Assembly: GCA_900551105.1 (NCBI GenBank)
Contig: URUT01000016.1
Coordinates: 1-22,774, forward strand
Reading direction: 5' to 3'
Source: an uncultured Mycoplasmatota bacterium
GTDB lineage: Bacteria; Bacillota_I; Bacilli_A; RF39; UBA660
DNA length: 22,774 nt
The position numbers and the translations under genes are program-made. Below, piece after piece: positions 7,787 through 14,675 of the stretch (within the stretch, counting starts at the first letter, position 1; every line of letters begins with the position of its first letter). A model generated the notes under the pieces. That model made no database searches and was not told the DNA's origin. It saw only the letters and a list, made by a program, of their open reading frames with translations.

Positions 7787-8059
7787 ATGACAAAACAAGA
7801 ATTAGTAGAATTTATTGCTGATAAAGCTAATTTAACTAAAGCTGATGCTTTACGTGCTTTAGATGCTATGACTGATGGAATTGTTGAAGGCCTTAAGAAA
7901 AATGGAAAGGTTGCTTTAGTTGGTTTTGGAACATTTGTTGCTAAAGAAAGAGCTGCAAGAACTGGAATTAATCCACTTACTAAAGAATCAATTAAGATTC
8001 CTGCTAAGACAGTTGCATCATTTAAAGCTGGAAGCAAATTAAAAGATGCTTTAAACTAA
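7787..8059 (+). CDS. hup: HU-family DNA-binding protein
   Basis: A 90-residue basic histone-like protein, the usual HU length. The helical N-terminal half (MTKQELVEFIADKANLTKADA) forms the dimer core. The central VALVGFGTFVAKERAARTG contains the family signature G-F-G-T-F, and the arm region with INPLTKESIKIPAK carries the conserved Pro that inserts into DNA. It ends FKAGSKLKDALN. HU binds and bends DNA without strong sequence preference and compacts the nucleoid. Its ATG follows a strong GGGAGG Shine-Dalgarno. A TATACT at 7738-7743 could be its -10, but the -35 is unclear. The gene is monocistronic and ends in a terminator. Confidence 0.95.
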   Translation: MTKQELVEFIADKANLTKADALRALDAMTDGIVEGLKKNGKVALVGFGTFVAKERAARTGINPLTKESIKIPAKTVASFKAGSKLKDALN

Positions 8060-8074
8060 TTAACGATTATAAAG

Positions 8075-8100
8075 AAGAAGATGGAAAGTCTTCTTTTTTT
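8075..8100 (+). terminator. Terminator after hup
   Basis: AAGAAGA (8075-8081) pairs with TCTTCTT (8089-8095) around a 7-nt loop, and the right arm runs on into further T residues to 8100. The recD2 promoter follows directly. Confidence 0.75.
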
Positions 8101-8110
8101 GTGGTTGTTG

Positions 8111-8129
8111 TGATAAAATAAGACTTATG
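8111..8129 (+). promoter_or_regulatory. Leaderless extended -10 promoter of recD2
   Basis: TG-A-TAAAAT (8111-8119) is an extended -10 element, and the recD2 ATG begins only eight bases after it, at 8127. Transcription would start at or within a base or two of the A of the ATG. No Shine-Dalgarno is present. A leaderless mRNA is the simplest reading. Confidence 0.5.
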
Positions 8130-10316
8130 AGTTATATAAAAGGTAAATATAAACAATCTATTTATGAATCTGAATCTGGTTATAAAGTAGGTTTATTTAG
8201 GGTACTAGAAACAGATGATGAGGAAATTCCAGTAAATAAAACTATTACTTTTACTGGTTATTTTAGTATGCTTACAAAAGAAGATACTTATATATTTAAT
8301 GGGGATTATGTTTATCACGATAGATATGGAGCACAGTTTCAAACAAAGAATTATGAAAAAGTAAAGCCAGAAGGAAAAGAAGCTATAATAGATTTTTTGA
8401 CTAGTTCTTTTGTTAAAGGATGTGGAGAGGTTCTTGCTAAGAAGATATATAAAGTTTTTGGCGACCAAACGTTAGAAAAAATTAAGGAAAATAGAGAAAA
8501 CTTATTTTTAGTACCATCTATGACAGAGAAAAAGTGTGATAGTATTTATAATTCAGTAATTAAGTATTTTGATGCTGATAAAGAAATAATTTCTTTAAAA
8601 GAGATGGGATTTACAATTAAAGAAATTATGAATTTGATGAATATCTATGGCAAAAAAATAATGGATGTTATTAATGACAATATTTATTTGCTTAGAGAAT
8701 ATATTGATTTTAAGAAACTAGATAAGATATTTTTAGATAGTAATGATCCTGAGGATGAAAGAAGAATAAATGCGGCGATTATAGAAGCTATTAAGGGGTT
8801 AACTTTCGCTAATGGAGATGTTTATTTATCTAAAGAAGAGATAGAAGATGAACTTAGTAAAACTTATAATATTTTTTGTGATGTTACTAAAAACTTTAAG
8901 TTACTAGCTAAAAGAAGAGATATTATGATACTTGGTGATGATTATTATTTGATGAGTGATTATTTGGATGAGCTTAATAATGCTTTATGTATAAGTACTT
9001 TGTGTAAGAAGGAAAACAAGAGTATTGTTAAGTTTGATGAACTAGTAGATAATGCTTCTAAAGAACTCAATATTTTATATAATAAAGAGCAAAAAGACGC
9101 AATAAAGATGGCTTTAACTAATAGAATTAGTATAATTACGGGAGGTCCTGGGACAGGTAAAACTACGATTATTAAGGGCATTATAAAAATGTATGCTTTA
9201 TATAATAAGTTAAATGAAAGAAAATTAAATGAACAAGTTATTTTGTTAGCTCCTACTGGAAGGGCTTCTAAGAGAATGAGTGAAGCCTGTAATCTTGGAG
9301 CTAGTACAATTCATCGCTTTTTAAAGTGGGATAAAGATACTAATACATTTGCAATTAATGAGTTAAATAAAGTACATTATAATTTAATTATTATAGATGA
9401 AACCTCTATGATAGATAATCACTTACTTTCATCATTATTTAAGGGAATAGATATTAATACGCAGATAGTATTTGTAGGGGATGAGTATCAGCTCCCTAGT
9501 GTGGGACCTGGTTTAATTCTTTCTGATATGATAAATGCAGATGTGCCACATATAAAGCTTGAGACAATTTATAGACAAAGTGAAGGGTCTTATATTCCTT
9601 ATTTAGCTAAAGCTATTAAAGATGAAAAGATAAGTGATGATTTTACTTTAAAGAAAGATGATTATAATTTTATAGAGTGTCCTTCTAAAGAGATAAAAAG
9701 TATTCTTTGTCAAATAGTTGGTAAAATAAAGTCTAAAAAAATAGATATTAGTAAATTACAGATTTTGGCACCTATGTATAAGGGAGAAAATGGAATAGAT
9801 AATTTAAATATTGTATTACAAGAGATTATTAATCCGGAAAGTAAGAAGAAAAAGGAATTAAAGATTGGCCCAATAACTTATAGAGAAGGAGATAAAGTAC
9901 TTAATTTAGTTAATGATGTAGATAATAATATTTATAATGGTGATATTGGTTATATCGATAGTATTAATTTAACATCTAAAACTGATTTATTGGTTGTAAA
10001 TTATTATAATAATCAAGTATCTTATAAAAGAGAGAATTTGAATCAAATAATTCATGCTTATGCGATTAGTATTCATAAAAGTCAAGGTTCAGAGTTTGAT
10101 CATGTTATTATGCCAGTAACTAAAAGTTATTCTAGAATGCTTTATAATAAATTACTATATACTGGAGTGTCTAGAGCTAAGAAAAGTCTTGTGATTATTG
10201 GTGATAAGGAAGCATTTAAGTCATCAGTATTTAATAATTATAGTTTAACTAGAAAAACCAATTTACAAGTTAAAATAATGAATAATTTAAAGGAAACTTC
10301 TCAAACTATAATGTGA
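8127..10316 (+). CDS. recD2: RecD2-like ATP-dependent 5'-3' DNA helicase
   Basis: A 729-residue superfamily 1B helicase of the RecD2/YrrC type, found in bacteria as a stand-alone enzyme in DNA repair and replication-fork maintenance. The N-terminal OB-like and helix-hairpin-helix regions cover about residues 1-190 (including VKGCGEVLAKKIYKVFG). The helicase core shows Walker A GGPGTGKTT at 339-347 (K345), motif II DETSM at 424-428, motif III GDEYQLPSVGPG, the conserved YRQ of motif IV, IHKSQGSEFDHVI at about 649, and the C-terminal VSRAKKSLVIIG. Length fits the family (about 715-800). Translation seems to start on a leaderless message. It ends in TGA, which shows TGA is a true stop here, and the next gene's GAGGAGG Shine-Dalgarno overlaps its end. 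Confidence 0.93.
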   Translation: MSYIKGKYKQSIYESESGYKVGLFRVLETDDEEIPVNKTITFTGYFSMLTKEDTYIFNGDYVYHDRYGAQFQTKNYEKVKPEGKEAIIDFLTSSFVKGCGEVLAKKIYKVFGDQTLEKIKENRENLFLVPSMTEKKCDSIYNSVIKYFDADKEIISLKEMGFTIKEIMNLMNIYGKKIMDVINDNIYLLREYIDFKKLDKIFLDSNDPEDERRINAAIIEAIKGLTFANGDVYLSKEEIEDELSKTYNIFCDVTKNFKLLAKRRDIMILGDDYYLMSDYLDELNNALCISTLCKKENKSIVKFDELVDNASKELNILYNKEQKDAIKMALTNRISIITGGPGTGKTTIIKGIIKMYALYNKLNERKLNEQVILLAPTGRASKRMSEACNLGASTIHRFLKWDKDTNTFAINELNKVHYNLIIIDETSMIDNHLLSSLFKGIDINTQIVFVGDEYQLPSVGPGLILSDMINADVPHIKLETIYRQSEGSYIPYLAKAIKDEKISDDFTLKKDDYNFIECPSKEIKSILCQIVGKIKSKKIDISKLQILAPMYKGENGIDNLNIVLQEIINPESKKKKELKIGPITYREGDKVLNLVNDVDNNIYNGDIGYIDSINLTSKTDLLVVNYYNNQVSYKRENLNQIIHAYAISIHKSQGSEFDHVIMPVTKSYSRMLYNKLLYTGVSRAKKSLVIIGDKEAFKSSVFNNYSLTRKTNLQVKIMNNLKETSQTIM

Positions 10317-10327
10317 GGAGGAAACTT

Positions 10328-10471
10328 ATGAAAGATTTTTTTAATTTTATGATGGGAGCTATGTTTGGAGCAGGAGTTATGCTTGGAATGGAAGAACTAT
10401 CAAAAAATAAAAATAGTATTAAAAAGAAAGTAAATACTTTAATTGATGATACTAGTAAGTTAGTAGGATAG
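10328..10471 (+). CDS. Small YtxH-like protein
   Basis: A 47-residue protein. It begins MKDFFNFMMGAMFGAGVMLG, a short Gly/Ala/Met-rich hydrophobic helix of about 15 residues, followed by a basic, helical tail (KNKNSIKKKVNTLIDD). This is the general plan of small YtxH-like proteins, which have an N-terminal glycine-rich membrane helix and a charged tail, but there is too little sequence to be certain. It has an excellent GAGGAGG Shine-Dalgarno that overlaps the end of recD2, so it is probably co-transcribed, and a terminator follows directly. Function unknown. Confidence 0.7.
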   Translation: MKDFFNFMMGAMFGAGVMLGMEELSKNKNSIKKKVNTLIDDTSKLVG

Positions 10472-10473
10472 AT

Positions 10474-10497
10474 AAAACAGGGAGCACCTGTTTTTTT
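10474..10497 (+). terminator. Terminator after recD2 and the small gene
   Basis: AAAACAGG (10474-10481) pairs perfectly with CCTGTTTT (10487-10494) around a 5-nt loop, with T residues continuing to 10497. Confidence 0.85.
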
Positions 10498-10531
10498 GTA
10501 TATTTTTGTAATATTTATAAATAATAATAAT

Positions 10532-11518
10532 ATGAATAAAATAAAGAATTTAAAGTTATTAAAAATCTTTTTGTTTTTAGCTAATATATTACTATTATTA
10601 ATAATTGTTAGAGAGTGTAAGATAACAAGGACTTGTTTTACAATTATTAGTTTAATTAGTCCAATATTTTTTGGGTTTGCTTTAGCTTGGGTTATTAAAC
10701 CGATAATGTTATTTTTTAATAAGAAATTAAGTACTTATTTATCTACGATTCTTACGTATGTGTTAATTATATTATTAATATTTTTAATATGCTATGTTAT
10801 TGTACCAATTGTAATAAATGAAGTGAGAAATTTATTACCCTTTTTAAAGAGTTATTATTATAAGCTTAGTCCTAGAATTATAGATAATATTAATATTACT
10901 GAGATAGGTGAGAGATTATTTAAAATAGCTAAGAGTTGTACTTTTAATATTAAAACTTTTTTACTTAATGCTTTTTATTCTTTATTTATGTCTTTTTTCT
11001 TTTTAACTAATCATAAGAGTGTTACTAGTTTTATTAGTAAGAGCATACCAGCTAGGGTATCACTTGATATAACTACTAATTTAAGACTTTATGTTAAGGG
11101 GACGATACTTGATACTGTTATATTATTTATTATGAGTTTAATAGGCTTTAAAATAGTTAAAATGCCATATATTATTATTTTAGCTATATTTACATCTATT
11201 ACTAATGTTATTCCTTTTATAGGACCTTATATTGGTGGTGTTCCAGCAGTATTAGTTTCGATGGCTACATCTTTTAGTTTAGGGATAAAGGCTTTAATTG
11301 TTATAGTTATTTTACAGTTTATAGAGTCTTCTTTTATTCATCCTTATATCATGAGTAAATCACTAAAAATAAATCCTATAGTGATTCTTATAGGATTGAT
11401 TATTTTTGGCTATTTTTGGGGGATATTAGGGCTTTTAATTAGTACACCTTTAATTAGTATTATTAAATGTTTATATGAGTATTATAAATTAGATATTAAG
11501 AGAGTTCTTCATAGATAG
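10532..11518 (+). CDS. AI-2E family (TerC/YdbI-type) membrane transporter
   Basis: A polytopic membrane protein of 328 residues. Hydrophobic segments lie at about residues 8-25, 35-60, 68-95, 143-160, 205-222, 230-262, 265-290 and 295-318. The pattern of two N-terminal helices with a Pro-rich SPIFFGFALAWVIKP, a soluble middle section, and a C-terminal ITNVIPFIGPYIGGVPAVLV motif followed by SSFIHPYIMSKSLKINPIVILIGLIIFG is that of the AI-2E family of putative exporters and antiporters. The substrate cannot be predicted. I use the ATG at 10532: the frame is open from a TTG at 10496, but that lies within the preceding terminator. There is no Shine-Dalgarno; TATAAA at 10516-10521 suggests a very short leader. 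Its last 23 bases overlap the convergent transglutaminase gene. Confidence 0.85.
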   Translation: MNKIKNLKLLKIFLFLANILLLLIIVRECKITRTCFTIISLISPIFFGFALAWVIKPIMLFFNKKLSTYLSTILTYVLIILLIFLICYVIVPIVINEVRNLLPFLKSYYYKLSPRIIDNINITEIGERLFKIAKSCTFNIKTFLLNAFYSLFMSFFFLTNHKSVTSFISKSIPARVSLDITTNLRLYVKGTILDTVILFIMSLIGFKIVKMPYIIILAIFTSITNVIPFIGPYIGGVPAVLVSMATSFSLGIKALIVIVILQFIESSFIHPYIMSKSLKINPIVILIGLIIFGYFWGILGLLISTPLISIIKCLYEYYKLDIKRVLHR

Positions 11519-12386
11519 TTTTATCAAATTCATGATCTGTAATATTATATTTTTCTAGGGATGCTGTGTCTATTAAGTAAAATTTATGTAAGAGAGTATC
11601 TTTACCATTTTCGGTTACTGGATCATCCCAAGTTAGATCTAAATGAATCCAAGTGTTTTCTAAAAATAAAGCATTCCATACATGAGTGTTTGATGCTACT
11701 TTGTAGTTTGGAATATTTAGTCTATTTAGAAATAAAGCCATTGCATCAGCATAACCACCACATACAGCATAGCCATCTATTAAAGCACCATAGGCAGTAT
11801 TAGATTTAGTACTTTTTTTGTCTACATCGTATTTAGTTTTGTTAATGACATAGTCGTGAAAAGCTAAAATTTTATCTTCAACTTTCATGTCTTCAGTTAT
11901 TATTTCTTCGATAATTGAATCTAGTTTATTGTTTACTTCTTTAATGGTGGTACTATCGTATAATTTTTTAATTTTGATGTTTACTTCACCATCTTGTGTA
12001 TATGTTACATTTATTTCAGAAAAGTCATTAAATGGACTTACAAAATTATTAATATGTGTAAGTAAACTGTTATCGTTAGAAATTTTTTCTACGTCTTCTA
12101 AGCATTCTTTATATTCTTTAGGACAATAGAACGTAAATTCATCATAACCACGGTCAAAGATACTAAAAAAGATATCTTTAATGTCTTGCTGGCTTAGGGG
12201 AGAAAATTTAACACTTTGTTTTACAAAATCATAGCTAGCATTTTTATAATAACTGTTTGGCTTGGAAATAACAACTTTTGGTTCTGATGAGAAAGCATCA
12301 GATATTATATTAATTATCTTATTATTATTTATTATTAAAAGAGATATTACAATTATATATAAAATGTATTTAATTATTTTTTTCAT
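11496..12386 (-). CDS. Exported transglutaminase-like protein
   Basis: A 296-residue protein with an N-terminal hydrophobic segment (residues about 5-26, after MKK) that is a signal peptide or membrane anchor, so it should act outside the membrane. The C-terminal half is a transglutaminase/cysteine-protease-like fold: FHDYVINKTKYD, then YAVCGGYADAMALFLNRLNI with candidate nucleophile C209, then SNTHVWNALFL with H235, then HLDLTWDDP with D250. This Cys-His-Asp triad in the right order and spacing suggests an active enzyme acting on surface proteins or cell wall. The ATG at 12386 is preferred over GTG at 12395 because AGGTGA is spaced six bases from it. It is convergent with, and overlaps, the AI-2E gene. 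Confidence 0.82.
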   Translation of the reverse strand: MKKIIKYILYIIVISLLIINNNKIINIISDAFSSEPKVVISKPNSYYKNASYDFVKQSVKFSPLSQQDIKDIFFSIFDRGYDEFTFYCPKEYKECLEDVEKISNDNSLLTHINNFVSPFNDFSEINVTYTQDGEVNIKIKKLYDSTTIKEVNNKLDSIIEEIITEDMKVEDKILAFHDYVINKTKYDVDKKSTKSNTAYGALIDGYAVCGGYADAMALFLNRLNIPNYKVASNTHVWNALFLENTWIHLDLTWDDPVTENGKDTLLHKFYLIDTASLEKYNITDHEFDKTIYEELS

Positions 12387-12391
12387 ATTGT

Positions 12392-12412
12392 TCACCTATA
12401 ATAATAATATCA
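12392..12412 (-). promoter_or_regulatory. Compact promoter plus ribosome binding site of the transglutaminase gene
   Basis: On the minus strand an extended -10, TG-A-TATTAT (12412-12404), is followed after six bases by AGGTGA (12397-12392), with the ATG six bases later. The arrangement matches the promoters at 4246 and 4840. Confidence 0.5.
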
Positions 12413-12433
12413 AAGATTAAACAAAAAAGAAAA

Positions 12434-12464
12434 TAAAAAAATTCAGAAAATCAATTTCTGAATT
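12434..12464 (-). terminator. Terminator of rpsT
   Basis: A perfect 10-bp stem, AATTCAGAAA (12440-12449) with TTTCTGAATT (12455-12464), has a 5-nt loop. Read on the minus strand it is followed by a T-run. The rpsT stop codon lies at the start of the stem. Confidence 0.8.
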
Positions 12465-12726
12465 AGTTCATTTCTTTAACTTTTTTATTTAATCTTGCTT
12501 TTTGTCTATCACAAGTATTCTTTTTAATTAATCCTTTACTAGAGCATTTATCTAAATCAGCCATAGTAGTTTTTAGTTGCGCTTTAGCAGCTTCAAGATT
12601 TTTTTCTTTAACGGCTTTTTCAATTTTTTTCATACCATTTTTAACTTTAGAAGTATAAGAAGTATTACTTGCTGTTTTAACTTTATCAGTTTTAACACTT
12701 TTTTTAGCGCTTTTAATATTAGCCAT
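12463..12726 (-). CDS. rpsT: 30S ribosomal protein S20
   Basis: An 87-residue, strongly basic, all-helical protein, the normal S20 length. It starts MANIKSAKKSVKTDKVKT, the family's N-terminal signature for binding 16S rRNA, and contains AAKAQLKTTMADLDKCSSKGLIKKNTCDRQKARLNKKV, matching the conserved D-x-x-x-x-K-G-x-I-x-x-N-x-x-x-R-x-K-S/A-R-L pattern. S20 binds early in 30S assembly to the body of 16S rRNA. The ATG follows a strong AAGGAAGGGAG Shine-Dalgarno. It has its own promoter and terminator and is therefore monocistronic. Confidence 0.96.
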   Translation of the reverse strand: MANIKSAKKSVKTDKVKTASNTSYTSKVKNGMKKIEKAVKEKNLEAAKAQLKTTMADLDKCSSKGLIKKNTCDRQKARLNKKVKEMN

Positions 12727-12757
12727 AAATATCTCCCTTCCTTAAATTACAACACTG

Positions 12758-12786
12758 ATTGTACCAAAAATATTGGTAAAATGCAA
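12758..12786 (-). promoter_or_regulatory. rpsT promoter
   Basis: On the minus strand TTGCAT (12786-12781) is separated by exactly 17 bp from TACAAT (12763-12758), which is preceded by TG-G to make an extended -10. This is the most complete vegetative promoter in the window. The leader before the rpsT ATG is about 25 bases. Confidence 0.75.
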
Positions 12787-12818
12787 GATAATATATTGCT
12801 AATTATAAAATATTTTGA

Positions 12819-12847
12819 TATTATTTAAATAGTATAAAAATAAGGAG
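12819..12847 (+). promoter_or_regulatory. Promoter region and ribosome binding site of the putative DGR target gene
   Basis: An extended -10, TG-A-TATTAT, has its hexamer at 12819-12824, and an alternative TATAAA lies at 12833-12838. AAGGAG (12842-12847) is seven bases before the ATG at 12855. Which -10 is used is unclear. The region is divergent from the rpsT promoter, with about 35 bp between them. Confidence 0.4.
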
Positions 12848-12854
12848 TCTTCTT

Positions 12855-14432
12855 ATGTACATGAATAAATTGATAAAAAAACAATTGATTTTAATATTAT
12901 TTACAGTAGTGTTAGTAGGAACATTAGTAGTTACTACTTCTTTTGCAGTTTTTGAAGATACAAAAAGTAATGCTCAAGACCAAAAAATTGCGGTAGGTGA
13001 TTTAGATATTACGTTTACTGGTGGGTCAGCAATTAATATAACTAATTTAAGTCCAATGACAGATACTACTGCTAAGAGTCAAACTAATAATTTATATACG
13101 TTTTCAATAGCAAATACGGGAACGGTTCCTTATAAGTTTACAGTTAAGTTAGAAAATAATCCAAGTTATACAAGTAATTTATTACCACATAAATATATTA
13201 GATATTCACTTAATAATGCGGCTGTAAAGTTTGTTTCAGATAATAGTGGATTACTTGTAGAAGGAATGATAGAAGCAGGAGTAACAAATAATTATAGTTT
13301 AAGATTATGGGTTGCAGATGCTGAAACATATAAATTACCTGATTCAACGTTAGGACAAGAAATACACTTAAAAATAAATGTTGATGGTAAGGCTGGAGTT
13401 ATACCAGCACCAGCTCCAGACGGTTGGTATGATGCAAGTAGTGGAACTTTACTAGCTGCCATTAAAAGAGACAATACCGTTACTGTGCCTACAACAACAC
13501 CTGGTGCCGAAGTTTCATCATCTACAGAAGCAGTACTTGCTAGTACTGAAGATGATTATGGTACGAGTTATTATTTTAGAGGAGCAGTAAAAAATAACTA
13601 TGTACAGTTTGCTAATAAGTGCTGGAGAATAGTAAGAGTTGGAGGAGATGGTTCAGTAAAACTTATTTTACATAATGATAATACAGCAGGAGCAGCTAAT
13701 CCTTGTAATTCAGCAAATAATAGTACTAGTGCAGCATTTGCTCATTATGACGGAGATACATATAAGAGTGCATTTAATACAAAGTATGATGATAATGCTT
13801 ATGTAGGATTTATGTATGGAACAGCAGGATCAAGTACATATGATGCTACTCATGCAAACATTAATAAAAGTACAATACTAACTAATTTAGAAACTTGGTA
13901 TACAAATAATTTAAAAACTTATGCTGATGCGATTACTGATAATGTATGGTGTAATGATAAAACAAATGTAACAGATACAAGTTACAATCCAGTGGGTTGG
14001 AGTAATGTTAATGGTTATGGATATGCTAAAAATGCAACATATTATGGAGCTACACAAAGATTATTAAGCGCAAGTGGTAGTGCTGGTGGCACGGGACCTA
14101 GTTTAAAATGTAATGGAGAATTAAGTAAGATAACATCTAAAGTAGGTTTAATAACAGCAGATGAGTTAGCATTCGCAGGATATGCTGGTGGTTTAGGAAA
14201 TACTACAACATATTTACAAGAAAATGCAAGTAATGATTCGTGGTGGTCCTTGTCTTCCTTCGGCTTCAACGGTTTCGGCGCTAGCGTTTGGGACGTGCTC
14301 GGAGGCGGTGGCTCCTTCGTCAGCGACTACGTGAATGACACCTACGCAGTTCGTCCTTCAATTTCTCTTAAATCGACGACCAACGTATCCGGTGATGGGA
14401 CCAGTAGTTCCCCATACATAATAAGTATGTAA
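12855..14432 (+). CDS. SipW-type secreted surface protein with putative DGR variable C-terminus
   Basis: A 525-residue exported protein. Residues about 10-34 are a hydrophobic signal running into TTSFAVFEDTKSNAQ, a TasA/CalY-like junction cleaved by SipW-type signal peptidases. Residues about 36-180 form a beta-rich TasA-like region (KIAVGDLDITFTGGSA, YTFSIANTGTVPYKFTVKLENN). After a Pro/Ala linker, a second domain (about 230-515) begins DYGTSYYFRGAVKNNYVQFANK, passes through CWRIVRVGGDGSVKLIL and ends with a WW pair (463-464), a stretch rich in Gly, Ser and Phe, and AVRPSISLKS. The codons from W463 to about Y497 are unlike the rest of the gene (see the separate entry). The C-terminal domain resembles gut-bacterial surface domains used as targets of diversity-generating retroelements; that link is from memory and from the base pattern. 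The likely role is a variable ligand-binding surface or fibre protein. No cell-wall anchor motif is seen. Confidence 0.8.
   Translation: MYMNKLIKKQLILILFTVVLVGTLVVTTSFAVFEDTKSNAQDQKIAVGDLDITFTGGSAINITNLSPMTDTTAKSQTNNLYTFSIANTGTVPYKFTVKLENNPSYTSNLLPHKYIRYSLNNAAVKFVSDNSGLLVEGMIEAGVTNNYSLRLWVADAETYKLPDSTLGQEIHLKINVDGKAGVIPAPAPDGWYDASSGTLLAAIKRDNTVTVPTTTPGAEVSSSTEAVLASTEDDYGTSYYFRGAVKNNYVQFANKCWRIVRVGGDGSVKLILHNDNTAGAANPCNSANNSTSAAFAHYDGDTYKSAFNTKYDDNAYVGFMYGTAGSSTYDATHANINKSTILTNLETWYTNNLKTYADAITDNVWCNDKTNVTDTSYNPVGWSNVNGYGYAKNATYYGATQRLLSASGSAGGTGPSLKCNGELSKITSKVGLITADELAFAGYAGGLGNTTTYLQENASNDSWWSLSSFGFNGFGASVWDVLGGGGSFVSDYVNDTYAVRPSISLKSTTNVSGDGTSSSPYIISM
14241..14345 (+). other. Putative DGR variable region (VR)
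   Basis: This 105-base in-frame segment (residues 463-497) has about 59% GC and only 13 A residues, and 22 of its 35 codons end in C. Of the 34 codons before it (14139-14240), only one ends in C. The C-ending codons begin with varied bases (TCC, TTC, GGC, AGC, GAC, TAC, CTC, GTC), as expected if AAC codons of a template were rewritten at the two A positions. W463-W464 upstream and V-R-P downstream look like fixed framework. GC-rich sequence continues to about 14416 and could hold the fixed 3' end of the repeat (the IMH, initiation of mutagenic homing). No template repeat is seen in this window. Confidence 0.68.
14415..14431 (+). repeat. Hairpin at the 3' end of the putative variable region
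   Basis: TACATA (14415-14420) and TATGTA (14426-14431) are perfect complements around a 5-nt loop, spanning the stop codon. Directly upstream a second, bulged stem can form between ATGGGA (14395-14400) and TCCCCAT (14409-14414 region). In characterised DGRs a hairpin or cruciform just after the variable region aids target recognition. No T-run follows, so it is not a terminator. Confidence 0.5.
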
Positions 14433-14675
14433 ACAAGGCAAAGAATTAAAAGGTCGAAATCGAGAGTCGCAGATGTCTTTGAGAAACCCTTCGAGGGACA
14501 AACAGCCAGGCGAGAGAGATAAATAATGAAAGTAGAAGTATTGGGAACGAGTTTTCAACATTGGTTTTCCAGGGTGTGTATAGCATTTTTGAAGGGTTTG
14601 ATGGTTTAAAGATTAGAAGTTAATATAGAATATGATTAATGCACTTTGTGCTGAATAAAAAGGAGGAAATAGATT
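14433..14675 (+). other. GC-enriched non-coding region downstream of the putative variable region
   Basis: No credible gene is found in these 243 bases. The first 150 or so are clearly richer in G and C than other intergenic DNA here. They can form small hairpins, for example GTCTTT (14475-14480) with AGGGAC (14494-14499), or the alternative CCCT/AGGG (14487-14497). The sequence turns AT-rich near 14600, where a promoter for the next gene begins. It may be DGR-associated sequence or a structured RNA; neither is proven. Confidence 0.55.
14598..14626 (+). promoter_or_regulatory. Candidate promoter of the 14676 gene
   Basis: TTGATG (14598-14603) and TAATAT (14621-14626) are 17 bp apart, the same hexamers and spacing as the candidate mraZ promoter at 17495. 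Transcription would start near 14633, and an AAGGAGG Shine-Dalgarno precedes the ATG at 14676. Confidence 0.45.

Noticed and set aside
7765..8037. 90-codon minus-strand frame opposite hup
   Set aside because: It mirrors the HU gene almost exactly and reflects its codon bias. HU itself is unmistakable.
8127..10316. Mycoplasma-type code (TGA as Trp)
   Set aside because: recD2 ends at TGA immediately followed by the next gene's Shine-Dalgarno, and conserved Trp residues in rpoC and spoIVA are TGG. The standard bacterial code fits.
11561..12129. Plus-strand frames opposite the transglutaminase gene
   Set aside because: They are rich in His, Leu and Ser, lack Shine-Dalgarno sequences and lie opposite a gene with a complete catalytic triad.
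14241..14432. GC-rich gene end explained as horizontal transfer
   Set aside because: The shift is confined to the gene's 3' end and the following non-coding bases, stays in frame, and is marked by scarcity of A and C-ending codons rather than a general foreign codon use. A transferred gene would differ throughout.
14358..14561. 67-codon open frame on the minus strand
   Set aside because: It overlaps the end of the surface protein gene and the GC-rich non-coding stretch, has no Shine-Dalgarno and gives a Cys/Tyr/Leu-rich protein without family features. Its openness follows from the raised GC content.
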